From the NCBI RefSeq assembly GCF_009766005.1, contig NZ_LMUK01000041.1, positions 323,329-387,328 of the forward strand: a stretch of 64,000 nucleotides of DNA. Reading direction: 5' to 3'. Shown here in pieces: positions 36,634-44,157 of the stretch. Both the position numbers and the translations under genes were made by a program. A model generated the notes under the pieces. The model saw only the letters and a list, made by a program, of their open reading frames with translations. It was not told the origin of the DNA and made no database searches. Every line of letters begins with the position of its first letter. Position 1 is the stretch's first letter. This DNA comes from Bradyrhizobium sp. S69 (lineage in GTDB: Bacteria > Pseudomonadota > Alphaproteobacteria > Rhizobiales > Xanthobacteraceae).

Positions 36634-36801
36634 ATGCGACCCCTCAGCTATGTTATCGCGGTTGTCTTGCTATTGGGCGGGCCTTCGTTGGCGGGTTCGG
36701 CCGATCACGATCTGCCGGGAATTGGGACCTTCAGCTACAACGGATCGCCCATTGCCGCTCCGGCGCCGCCAGTCATGGTTGCGGCCAATCTCGGCCACTG
36801 A
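36634..36801 (+). CDS. Secreted micropeptide 1 (LPGIGTF family)
   Basis: This 55-aa frame starts at ATG eight bases after GTGGAG. Residues 1-20 form a signal peptide (MRPLSYVIAVVLLLGGPSLA), with cleavage likely at SLA-GS. The mature peptide of about 35 residues has the core LPGIGTFSYNGSPIA. A paralogue 295 bp downstream keeps LPGIGTF-YNGSPIA, the signal layout and GGAGACA before the start, so the frame is real and under selection or recently duplicated. I recognise no named family. It has no cysteines, so it is not a disulfide-stabilised peptide. Confidence 0.75.
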   Translation: MRPLSYVIAVVLLLGGPSLAGSADHDLPGIGTFSYNGSPIAAPAPPVMVAANLGH

Positions 36802-36859
36802 ACGAGGTCCTGCGATTCGTTCAGTGACCGATGGAGTTGTCGCCTTGGGACAAGCCCTC

Positions 36860-36902
36860 CACATCGCAAGATCCGCACATCGCAAGATCCGCACATCGCA
36901 AG
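36860..36902. repeat. Tandem 16-bp direct repeat (2.7 copies)
   Basis: cacatcgcaagatccg occurs at 36860-36875 and 36876-36891, followed by a partial copy cacatcgcaag (36892-36902). There are no spacers, so it is not a CRISPR. It lies between the two micropeptide genes. Confidence 0.8.
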
Positions 36903-36944
36903 TCCACATCGATTACGCGGGCTGAAATCCCTCGATTTTCCGGC

Positions 36945-36979
36945 AATTGTTTCGTCGGGCCCGCGGTGACGAAACAATT
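36945..36979. repeat. Perfect 12-bp inverted repeat between the micropeptide genes
   Basis: aattgtttcgtc (36945-36956) and gacgaaacaatt (36968-36979) pair exactly around a GC-rich 11-nt loop. The AT-rich stem makes an intrinsic terminator unlikely. The half-site gacgaaac recurs at about 36989-36996 and, with one change, near 37053, which suggests a regulator-binding array. Confidence 0.55.
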
Positions 36980-37096
36980 CTGCCCGGCGACGAAACCATT
37001 TCCCGCTTCGGCGCAGACATCCGGAAACCGCGTGTGGTTATCAATCTAGCAACGAAACGGCGGGCAGCGCCGGCAGCGAAACCCGGAGACAGTCAA

Positions 37097-37258
37097 ATGC
37101 AGACCCTCAGCTTCATTCTTGCCTTCGCCTTCGTCCTGGCCGGACCCACGCTGGCCGGATCTTCCGACAGCAGCCTGCCCGGCATCGGTACCTTCGCCTA
37201 CAACGGCTCGCCGATCGCGGTGTCAGCTCCGCAGACGATGATCGTCGCTGCGCGCTAA
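37097..37258 (+). CDS. Secreted micropeptide 2 (LPGIGTF family)
   Basis: The 53-aa product starts after CCCGGAGACAGTCAA. It has a signal peptide (MQTLSFILAFAFVLAGPTLA) and a mature part of about 33 residues with LPGIGTFAYNGSPIAVSAP. It is clearly homologous along its length to the 55-aa peptide upstream, including LAGS after the hydrophobic run and M-VAA near the end. Function is unknown. The short, conserved, exported, cysteine-free core could be a structural wall peptide, a signal or a chaperone-like factor; none of these is shown by sequence. Confidence 0.75.
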   Translation: MQTLSFILAFAFVLAGPTLAGSSDSSLPGIGTFAYNGSPIAVSAPQTMIVAAR

Positions 37259-37299
37259 AGCGTGCTTTGTACCCCTGAGAGAAGGTGCCGGTAATCAGC

Positions 37300-37665
37300 A
37301 TGTTTATTCGCGTCGGTGGGGTTGCAACCCTGGTCTCTGTGCTTCTCGCCGGTTCGGCGCACGGCCAGGTGCGTTCGCTGATGAAGTTTTCGGATCCGCG
37401 CGGCGAGTTCGTGCGGCAGTGTGTACCCCAGATGCAGGGGCGTTGGGCGCATCCCGAATCCGTTTGCGGTTGCCTGCATGATTATGCGGTCGCCAGCATT
37501 GATGACAGCGACCTGCGCCAGGCTCTGCTCCGCGGCATCAGCGAAACCGGCGTGCCGAACATCGAGAGCGATTGGGTGCCGCCGTCGAAGCGATCCGAGA
37601 TCAGCGCGACATTCACCAGGATTGCCAAGCCGACGCTGCAATGCATGTTCGCGCCCAAGACTTAA
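37300..37665 (+). CDS. Small exported cysteine-containing protein
   Basis: Starting at MFIRVGGVATL gives 121 aa with a signal peptide ending AHGQ. An in-frame GTG 15 bases earlier abuts the AGAAGG site and is less likely. Mature features are FVRQCVPQMQGRW, ESVCGCLHDYAV and a late LQCMF: four cysteines, enough for two disulfides in the periplasm. I do not recognise a family. Only 41 bp separate it from micropeptide 2, so they may be co-transcribed. A 13-bp tandem duplication (37655-37680) copies its stop codon. Confidence 0.65.
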   Translation: MFIRVGGVATLVSVLLAGSAHGQVRSLMKFSDPRGEFVRQCVPQMQGRWAHPESVCGCLHDYAVASIDDSDLRQALLRGISETGVPNIESDWVPPSKRSEISATFTRIAKPTLQCMFAPKT

Positions 37666-37696
37666 AGCCAAGACTTAAAGCGCGTGTGCGTCGCCG

Positions 37697-38002
37697 CTAG
37701 TTACCGGGAGCCGCTTGTCTGGTGGTCTCGGGACGCGTTTTACCAGCCACGCGCGGAATGCATTTGTGGGTCCGGACAATTCCCGTTGCGGCCATCTTGG
37801 CCCCTGAGACTTCCTTAACCTGGCCGGCGGGACAGGTCCCATCATCGACCCGGATGCGCTGACCCAATCGCAAATTGAGGATATCCTGCTCGCGCGACAC
37901 CTGCTGCGCGGTAGCGGGACACGCCAACGCGGACATCGCCAGACCGCCAAGCACCAGAACCAGAAAACGCGCGGGGCGTGAGGTCTTTGTCATCGGCGGC
38001 AT
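37697..38002 (-). CDS. DUF6719-like exported protein
   Basis: The 101-aa product starts after GTGAGGAAGGAT and has a signal peptide (about 1-33, ending ATAQ). The mature part ILNLRLGQRIRVDDGTCPAG followed by QVKEVSGAKM and VRTHKCIPR contains two cysteines likely to form a disulfide. This matches my recollection of the DUF6719 family of Bradyrhizobiaceae; no function is known. It starts 8 bp after the 50-aa membrane protein gene, so the two form an operon. It is convergent with the preceding secreted protein. Confidence 0.7.
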   Translation of the reverse strand: MPPMTKTSRPARFLVLVLGGLAMSALACPATAQQVSREQDILNLRLGQRIRVDDGTCPAGQVKEVSGAKMAATGIVRTHKCIPRVAGKTRPETTRQAAPGN

Positions 38003-38010
38003 ATCCTTCC

Positions 38011-38163
38011 TCACTTGCCCTGTATCTTCAGTCCATTCGGGCCGACATTGATCTGCAGGCCATCCGGCTGCTTCTTGCTCTGGTAAAGATTGTAGCCGAG
38101 CACGCCCACCACGACGATCAATGCGCCGATGATGAGATACAGGACATTGCGGTTGCCGGACAT
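38011..38163 (-). CDS. 50-aa single-span membrane protein
   Basis: A strong ribosome site, GAAGGAGATACCGG, precedes the ATG. The 50-residue product has a short basic start (MSGNRN), one membrane helix (VLYLIIGALIVVVGVLGYNL) and an exposed tail with GLQINVGPNGLKIQ that looks like a small beta hairpin. It overlaps nothing and is immediately followed by the DUF6719-like gene, indicating a two-gene operon. I recall similar small proteins in Bradyrhizobium but no function. Confidence 0.75.
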   Translation of the reverse strand: MSGNRNVLYLIIGALIVVVGVLGYNLYQSKKQPDGLQINVGPNGLKIQGK

Positions 38164-38233
38164 CCGGTATCTCCTTCGTGACGGTCAGGCGTTGAGCTTA
38201 GTGATGCGGTGGCGATTCTGATAGGGCGCGCCC

Positions 38234-39760
38234 TCAAACCGCCGATCGCGATGGTAACGCCTTGCGCTTCACCCTTTTGACACGGCCGGTTCCGCTTGCG
38301 TCCGGTTTGCGGTTCGCGCGCAGGGCTGCGAGCGACGCCTTCGCCAGTTTTTCAGCCGACGCGATCAGTTGCGGAATGGGGTGGCCGGCAAATCCCAGCA
38401 CAAACCCCGGGAGTGGACGTGCGCGATGATAGGTTTCCGCCAGCAGCCAGCCCTCGACGCCGGCCGCGGCCTTTGCTTGCGAGGCGACAAGCGGCTCGAT
38501 CGATGGGTCAAACCGGGCAACGAGGTGCAGACCTTGCGATGGCACCGGCACCGACAGCTTTCCGTCCGATGCCGTCGCCAGCGTCAATGCGAGTGCGTCG
38601 CGGGCCTCACGGTAAAGCCCGCGCACCTTCCGCAGATTAGCGGCAAAGGCTCCGGAATTCAGCATGTCCGCCACGGCGCCTTCCAGCAGCGTGCCGGGAT
38701 AGCGGTCGAGCGCGGCGCGGGCTGACGTCACCGGCCCGATGAGCCGCTCGGGCAGCGCGCAATAGCCGAGGCGTAATCCGGGAAACAACGTCTTGGCAAA
38801 CGTGCCGATGTAGATCACGCGCTGGAGGTGATCGATGCCGGCCAGCGACAGCAATGGCGCGCCGTCATATCTGAATTCGCTGTCGTAATCGTCCTCGAAC
38901 ACGAAAGCGTCGGCGTCCTTTGCCCAATCGAGCAATTCAAGCCGCCGCGTCATCGACATCTGCACGCCAAGCGGAAATTGATGCGACGGCGTCACATAGG
39001 CCGCGCGCGCGGACGGCGCCATGGCGCGGCCTCTGGCCACGCGCATGCCGAATTGGTCGACCGGCACCGGGACGGGACGGTGGCCGCAATATTCGATCGC
39101 CTTTCGCGCGGCGGGATAGCCCGGATCCTCGCACCAGATCTGATCACCGGTCTTGAGGATGGCGCTGAGCACGATCCGCAAGGCGTGCTGGGTTCCCGAC
39201 GACAGCATGATCTGGTCGGGATCGCAGCGCAGCCCTCGCGCCGAGAGCAAATGATCGGCGATCGCGGCGCGAAGTTCGAGGCTGCCCCTGGGATCGCCGT
39301 AGTGAAGATGCTCGCGGCCAAAGGCGCGCAGCCGTCGTCCGGCAAAGGATCTGAAACGTTGCACGGCCCGGTCGTCGATCAGCGTGCATCCGAGCGCGAA
39401 CATGCCTTGCTGCGGTGCCTCGATGGCGATCTTCGTCTTCCGGGCGTCTGCGGTGCGCGCCGGGATGCGGGCGGCGACGAAGGTGCCCGACCCGACGGTG
39501 GCATCGGCAAATCCGTCCGCGATCAGCCGCTCGTAGGCTGACGTGACGGCGTTGCGGCGGAAGCCCGTCTGTTTGGCGAGCGTGCGGGACGGCGGCAGTG
39601 GCTCGCCGGGTTTTACGATGCCGCCGACGATGGCATGGCAGAGCGCCTGATAAAGCCGGTGCTGAGACGAGGCATTTGGCGTCACGTGCGGACCGGACAG
39701 ATCGAGCGGCAGCTCGGTCTTGCGCGGTGCAGGCTGAGAATTGGTCGGAATTTTTCGCAT
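38234..39760 (-). CDS. MocR/PdxR-type GntR regulator with aminotransferase domain
   Basis: Starting at MRKIPTNSQ gives 508 aa. The N-terminal winged helix reads YQALCHAIVGGIVKPGEPLP and LAKQTGFRRNAVTSAYERLI (about 37-80). The C-terminal fold-type I aminotransferase domain (from about 140) has HYGDPRGSLELRAAIADHL, EDDYDSEF and the PLP-binding Lys in YIGTFAKTLFPGLRLGY. Such regulators bind PLP and often control B6 or amino-acid genes. The divergent neighbour 75 bp away is a PNPOx-like protein, its likely target. There is no clear ribosome site, so translation may be leaderless. Confidence 0.9.
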   Translation of the reverse strand: MRKIPTNSQPAPRKTELPLDLSGPHVTPNASSQHRLYQALCHAIVGGIVKPGEPLPPSRTLAKQTGFRRNAVTSAYERLIADGFADATVGSGTFVAARIPARTADARKTKIAIEAPQQGMFALGCTLIDDRAVQRFRSFAGRRLRAFGREHLHYGDPRGSLELRAAIADHLLSARGLRCDPDQIMLSSGTQHALRIVLSAILKTGDQIWCEDPGYPAARKAIEYCGHRPVPVPVDQFGMRVARGRAMAPSARAAYVTPSHQFPLGVQMSMTRRLELLDWAKDADAFVFEDDYDSEFRYDGAPLLSLAGIDHLQRVIYIGTFAKTLFPGLRLGYCALPERLIGPVTSARAALDRYPGTLLEGAVADMLNSGAFAANLRKVRGLYREARDALALTLATASDGKLSVPVPSQGLHLVARFDPSIEPLVASQAKAAAGVEGWLLAETYHRARPLPGFVLGFAGHPIPQLIASAEKLAKASLAALRANRKPDASGTGRVKRVKRKALPSRSAV

Positions 39761-39764
39761 TGAA

Positions 39765-39799
39765 TTGGCACTATCGCAGGCCAAAATCGCCGGTACAAC
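39765..39799. promoter_or_regulatory. Candidate MocR operator: direct repeat GGYACWAY
   Basis: GGCACTAT (39767-39774) and GGTACAAC (39792-39799) are direct repeats 25 bp apart in the divergent promoter region. MocR proteins typically bind spaced direct repeats in this position. The assignment is by position and pattern only. Confidence 0.35.
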
Positions 39800-39835
39800 T
39801 CCTATCAACGTTCACCTTTCCCGACAGGAGTTGCC

Positions 39836-40561
39836 GTGACCGACGTTGAAACCGCTGATTCGTACCCGTTGTCGCCACGAAATCGCGTGAAGCGCCACCA
39901 TGAGCGCGGTTCCTACGACCGCACGACGGTTCATGGCCTGCTGGACGCCTCGATGCTGTGTCACGTTTCCTATGTGATTGACGGTCAGCCCTATTGCACG
40001 CCGACGTTCTTCTGGCGCGAGGGAGAGAAGCTGTACTGGCACGGCAGCAGTGCCAGCCGCATGCTGAGGAGCCAATCCGAGGGCCAGAAGGCCTGTCTCA
40101 CCGTCGCGCATCTCGACGGCCTGGTGCTGGCGCGGTGTGGCTTCAATCATTCGGCGGACTATCGCGCCGTGATGGCCTTCGGCACCGCGTACCTCGTCAC
40201 CGATCCCGACGAGAAGCGGCTCGCGCTGGTCGCCATGGTCGACCGCTTCTTTCCTGACCGTACCGCCGGCCTGCGGCAAACCACGGCGCAGGAGATCAAG
40301 GCGACCACCGTGATTGCGATGGAGATCGAACAGGCGTCCGCCAAGATTCGATCGAAAGGCGTCGCCGACGACGATGAAGACTATGAGTTGCCGGTCTATG
40401 CCGAACGCATTCCGGTACGCACGGTGCTCGGCGCGTCGGAACCTTGCCCGCGGCTTCTTGGCGGTGTCGAACGGCCGGATTCGCTGCGTGGTTATTCCGA
40501 AGGCCGTCTGCTCGAAGAAGCATTGCGCGATGCCTATTTTGTGCAATACCCCGGCGGCTGA
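39836..40561 (+). CDS. PNPOx-like flavin-nucleotide-binding protein (split barrel)
   Basis: The GTG start after CAGGAGTTGCC gives 241 aa. The FMN-binding split-barrel is visible: RHHERGSYDRTTVHGLLDAS, MLCHVSYVIDGQPYCTPTFF, LYWHGSSASRMLRS and KACLTVAHLDGLVLAR. It matches the NimA/pyridoxamine-5'-phosphate-oxidase-related group, whose members bind FMN and often act on or sense B6 vitamers. The divergent MocR regulator strengthens a B6 link. Typical PdxH substrate residues cannot be confirmed by eye. Confidence 0.82.
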   Translation: MTDVETADSYPLSPRNRVKRHHERGSYDRTTVHGLLDASMLCHVSYVIDGQPYCTPTFFWREGEKLYWHGSSASRMLRSQSEGQKACLTVAHLDGLVLARCGFNHSADYRAVMAFGTAYLVTDPDEKRLALVAMVDRFFPDRTAGLRQTTAQEIKATTVIAMEIEQASAKIRSKGVADDDEDYELPVYAERIPVRTVLGASEPCPRLLGGVERPDSLRGYSEGRLLEEALRDAYFVQYPGG

Positions 40562-40616
40562 GATCGGGCTAGGGTGCCGGCTCTCGTAACCAAAAAAACG
40601 AAATTGGAGCTGCCGA

Positions 40617-41894
40617 ATGACCACCGCTACGCAACAAAGAATCCTGGATGCCGTCGATGCCGGCTTCGACGCGCAGCTTGCGACCACCAGGGACTTTGTT
40701 GCGATACCGTCGACCCGCGGCGCGGAGGGGCCGTGCCAGGACATGATCGGCGATCTCCTGCGCGAGCGCGGTTATGAGGTCGACGACTGGCATATCGACG
40801 TCGAGGATCTGAAGGATTTGCGCGGCTTCGGCCCGATCGAGCATGATTTTTCGAAAGCGCGGACGGTGGTCGGCACGTATCGTCCGGCGGCCAATGCCGG
40901 GAAATCGCTGATCCTGCAGGGCCATTGCGATGTGGTGCCGACCGGTCCCCTCGACATGTGGGAGACGCCGCCGTTCTCACCGGTCGTGAAGGACGGCAAG
41001 ATGTATGGCCGCGGCGCCTGCGACATGAAGTCGGGCACGATCGGCGCGCTCTATGCGCTCGATGCGATCAAGGCCGCGGGCCTTAAGCCCACCGCGCGGA
41101 TCCACTTTCAGTCCGTGATCGAGGAGGAATCGACCGGCGTCGGCGCGCTCTCGACGCTGCAACGGGGCTATCGCGCCGATGCGTGCTTCATTCCCGAGCC
41201 GACTGGCGGCAAGATGGTGCGTTCGCAGGTCGGCGTGATCTGGTTTCGCCTCCAGGTGCGCGGCTTTCCCGTGCATGTGTTCGAGGCCGGCGCCGGCTCC
41301 AACGCGATCATGGCGGCCTACCATCTCGTTCATGCGCTGGAAAAGCTCGAGGCCGCATGGAACGAGCGCGCCAAGAGTGACACTCATTTCAAGGCGGTGA
41401 CGCACCCGATCAATTTCAATCCCGGCATCATCAAGGGCGGCGACTGGGCCTCCAGCGTGCCGGCGTGGTGCGACGTCGATTGCCGGATCGCGATCCTGCC
41501 CGGCTGGTCGGTCGCCGACTGCCAGGCCGAGATTCTCGCTTGCGTCTCGGCGGCCGCGCGCGACCATCGCTTCCTCTCCAACAATCCGCCCAGCGTCGAA
41601 TGGTCCGGATTCCTGTCCGAAGGCTATGAGCTGAAGGATTCCGCGGCGCCCGAAGCCGCGTTCGGCAACGCCTACAATGCCGTCTACGGCGGCACCGCGC
41701 AGGACCTCGTATTCACCGCGCTGACCGACACCAGATTTTATGGGCTGAACTACAACATTCCGAGCCTGTGCTTTGGCGCCAGCGGGGCGGCGATGCATGG
41801 CTTCAACGAATATGTCGATCTCGACTCGCTGCGGAAATCGACCAAAGCCACCGCCTTGTTCATCGCGGAATGGTGCGGGGTGGAGCAGGCGTAG
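40617..41894 (+). CDS. M20 family deacylase (ArgE/DapE type)
   Basis: The 425-aa metallohydrolase has the full set of M20 zinc ligands: GHCDVVPTG (about 102-110), GRGACDMKSG (about 130-139), the catalytic EEE in SVIEEESTGVG, PEPTGG, and the last His in AMHGFNEYVD. A dimerisation domain lies between. Members remove acyl or succinyl groups from amino acids (acetylornithine, succinyl-diaminopimelate). No arg or dap genes adjoin, so the substrate is open. It follows the PNPOx-like gene by 55 bp. Confidence 0.9.
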   Translation: MTTATQQRILDAVDAGFDAQLATTRDFVAIPSTRGAEGPCQDMIGDLLRERGYEVDDWHIDVEDLKDLRGFGPIEHDFSKARTVVGTYRPAANAGKSLILQGHCDVVPTGPLDMWETPPFSPVVKDGKMYGRGACDMKSGTIGALYALDAIKAAGLKPTARIHFQSVIEEESTGVGALSTLQRGYRADACFIPEPTGGKMVRSQVGVIWFRLQVRGFPVHVFEAGAGSNAIMAAYHLVHALEKLEAAWNERAKSDTHFKAVTHPINFNPGIIKGGDWASSVPAWCDVDCRIAILPGWSVADCQAEILACVSAAARDHRFLSNNPPSVEWSGFLSEGYELKDSAAPEAAFGNAYNAVYGGTAQDLVFTALTDTRFYGLNYNIPSLCFGASGAAMHGFNEYVDLDSLRKSTKATALFIAEWCGVEQA

Positions 41895-41931
41895 GCCGCG
41901 CCTCGCTTGTGGAATAGTCCCGGCGCCGTCG

Positions 41932-42735
41932 CTATGGCCACAACGCCGCGATAATCGCATCGAGGCCATCCGTCAGCGCGGCGGGGCCGGGCTGCAGGAT
42001 CAGCGGCGACTTGATCTCGACGATGCGGCCGTCACGTACCGCCGGAATCTCGTTCCAGCCCGGCCGCCGCCGGATCTTGTCGGTCACGACTTTCTTGCCG
42101 CACCACGAGGCCAGGATCACATCCGGTGCTGCGGCGCGTACAATGTCGGGCGAGACGATCCGGTCTTTCGCGGCTTTCCGTGACCGCAACTCCGGCAGGA
42201 TGTCTTCGCCGCCGGCGATCTCGATCAGTTCGGAGACCCAGCCGATGCCGCTGATCAACGGATCGTCCCATTCCTCGAAATAGACTTTTGGTTTGGGTGC
42301 GGACCGGGCGGCCGACGCCACGCGCGTGAGGCGGGTCTCGTAATCTGCCGCGAGCCGATCGGCCCGCTCCGCCACACCAACCAGCGCGCCGAGCGTGCGG
42401 ATCATCGCCAGGATGCCGGCGATATCACGCTGGTTGAAGACGTGGATCGCGACGCCGGCGCGGACCAGATCCGCCGCGATGTCGGCCTGCAAATCGGAAA
42501 AGGCGAGAACCAGGTCCGGTTCGAGCGCCAGGATTTTCGGGATATCGGCCGAGACGAACGCCGACACCCGCGGCTTCTCGCGCCGGACCTGCGGCGGCCG
42601 CACCGCATAGCCGGAGACGCCGACGATGCGATCCTGCTCGCCGAGCAGGTACAGCGTTTCCACGATCTCTTCGGTAAGACAGACAATCCGGCGGGGCGGG
42701 AACTGGCGCATGGTCGTCATTACCACAAACGTCAT
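41932..42735 (-). CDS. TroA/BtuF-type binding protein without signal peptide
   Basis: The 267-aa product has the two-lobed fold of vitamin B12/siderophore-binding proteins: RRIVCLTEEIVETLYLLGEQ, RIVGVSGYAV, IPKILALEPDLVLAFSDLQ, then a long helix and the second lobe GIGWVSELIEIAGGEDILPE. Residue 1 is either of three ATGs (42735, 42720, 42711); none adds a signal peptide or lipobox. So the protein appears cytoplasmic, unlike transporter-linked BtuF. No permease or ATPase gene is adjacent. A cobalamin or corrinoid ligand is a family-level guess. Confidence 0.8.
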   Translation of the reverse strand: MTFVVMTTMRQFPPRRIVCLTEEIVETLYLLGEQDRIVGVSGYAVRPPQVRREKPRVSAFVSADIPKILALEPDLVLAFSDLQADIAADLVRAGVAIHVFNQRDIAGILAMIRTLGALVGVAERADRLAADYETRLTRVASAARSAPKPKVYFEEWDDPLISGIGWVSELIEIAGGEDILPELRSRKAAKDRIVSPDIVRAAAPDVILASWCGKKVVTDKIRRRPGWNEIPAVRDGRIVEIKSPLILQPGPAALTDGLDAIIAALWP

Positions 42736-42796
42736 TGCCCGATCCGGTCAAGCCGTTCATCCTCGGCGTCAGGGACTACGGGAGGAATGACCGGTC

Positions 42797-43195
42797 ATGA
42801 CGCCGCTTGAGAAAATCCAGTCGATGAAAATGCCGTTTGCCGAGCTGAAGGGGGTGACCTTCGTCGAGGCCGAGAAAGACCGCGTGGTGGCGCGGATGCT
42901 GGTGCGGGCCGATCTCTGCACCTTGCGCCATACCATTCACGGTGGCGCGGTGATGGCATTCGCCGACTCAGTCGGCGCAGCCGCAACCGTGATCAATCTG
43001 CCCGAGGACGCCAAGGGCACCACGACCATCGAGAGCAAGACCAACTTCATCGGCGGCGCCAAGGAAGGCACCACCGTGACCGCGACGGCGACCCCGGTGC
43101 ATCGCGGACGGCGCACCCAGGTCTGGCAAACCCGGCTGGAGACCGAGGAGGGCAAGCTGGTCGCGATCGTGACCCAGACTCAGATGGTGCTCTGA
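42797..43195 (+). CDS. PaaI family hotdog thioesterase
   Basis: The 132-aa protein has the hotdog core: LCTLRHTIHGGAVMAFADSV with the HGG motif (about 48-50), TTTIESKTNFIGGAKEG and the closing strand GKLVAIVTQTQMVL. PaaI-type enzymes hydrolyse acyl- or phenylacetyl-CoA thioesters. Its stop region once overlapped the 3' end of the convergent aldoxime dehydratase gene, before IS3 inserted at 43250. Confidence 0.88.
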   Translation: MTPLEKIQSMKMPFAELKGVTFVEAEKDRVVARMLVRADLCTLRHTIHGGAVMAFADSVGAAATVINLPEDAKGTTTIESKTNFIGGAKEGTTVTATATPVHRGRRTQVWQTRLETEEGKLVAIVTQTQMVL

Positions 43196-43245
43196 TCGGA
43201 AGTTGTCGTCGCAACGGCATTCAGCATGCCGGTTTGCGGGTGACA

Positions 43246-43249
43246 GTTC
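43246..43249. repeat. IS3 target-site duplication, left copy
   Basis: GTTC abuts the left inverted repeat. The same four bases abut the right end at 44624-44627, as expected for a recent IS3-family insertion. Confidence 0.8.
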
Positions 43250-43299
43250 TGGACTGCACCCCGTAAGTGAGACACGGTAATTTCTGTGACAGGGTGTTT

Positions 43300-44157
43300 T
43301 CATTGTGGTGTTAGGGCTAGCGCGAAGTTGGCTTCGAATTCAAGTGGTGGGCAGTAGCCGAGGGCGGAGTGGAGACGCTCGTTGTTGTAGACGGTGTCGA
43401 TGAAGACGGCGATAGAGCGCTTTGCGGCTTCGATATTCTTGAAGCGGCGGCCATCGACCTCTTCGGTTTTGAGGGTCTTCATGAAGCTTTCGGCTTTGGC
43501 ATTGTCGTAGGGGTTGCCGGGCCTGCTCATGCTGACGGTGATGTCGTGATCGGCGAGGCGCTGGCGATATTCGGTCGAGGCGTATTGCACGCCGCGATCG
43601 GAATGATGAATGAGACTGGCAGGCTTGGGCTTGCGATCGGCGAGAGCGTGGTCCAGGGCTTCCACTGCGAGCGAGGCGTCCAGATCGGGAGCTAAAGCCC
43701 AGCCTACCACCTTGCGCGAGAATCCGTCGAGAATGACGGCGAGATAAGCGAAGGCTTCGCGCAGGCGAATGTAAGTGATGTCGGCCACCCAGATCTGATC
43801 GGGCCCGGAAGGCACCAGGCCACGCAACAGGTTCGGGACGATGAGAAAGCCGTGACGACCGTCTGAGGTGGGCGGTGCGAAAGGCTTGCGGCGCAGGGCG
43901 ATCAGGTTGTCCTCTCGCATAAGCCGCTGAACCCGCTTGGCATTTACAACCAAGCCCGAACGCCTGAGCACGGCCGTGATACGCCGGTAGCCGTAGAACC
44001 GGTGGCGCAGGCTGAGCAACTGGATATGGCTTGTCAGCTCGGCATCGGCTTCGCGAGGGGCATGAGCTTCGAAGCGGCGATAATAACTCGCGCGGGAAAC
44101 GCCCGCGAGCTTGCAGAGATGTTGAACGTCAACCTTGCCGATGCCAGATGCGATCAT
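43300..44157 (-). CDS. IS3-family transposase OrfB
   Basis: The 285-aa catalytic subunit has the HTH_21 region (CKLAGVSRASYYRRFEAH, RHRFYGYRRITAVLRRSG) and the rve integrase core with DDE residues in PDQIWVADITYIRL, LIHHSDRGVQYAS and PYDNAKAESFMKTLKTE. It overlaps orfA by ATGA, so it is made by coupling or as a frameshifted OrfAB fusion. It is complete, with no stops. Confidence 0.95.
   Translation of the reverse strand: MIASGIGKVDVQHLCKLAGVSRASYYRRFEAHAPREADAELTSHIQLLSLRHRFYGYRRITAVLRRSGLVVNAKRVQRLMREDNLIALRRKPFAPPTSDGRHGFLIVPNLLRGLVPSGPDQIWVADITYIRLREAFAYLAVILDGFSRKVVGWALAPDLDASLAVEALDHALADRKPKPASLIHHSDRGVQYASTEYRQRLADHDITVSMSRPGNPYDNAKAESFMKTLKTEEVDGRRFKNIEAAKRSIAVFIDTVYNNERLHSALGYCPPLEFEANFALALTPQ

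Noticed and set aside
36860..36902. Possible CRISPR-like repeat
   Set aside because: Copies are directly adjacent without spacers; it is a simple tandem repeat.
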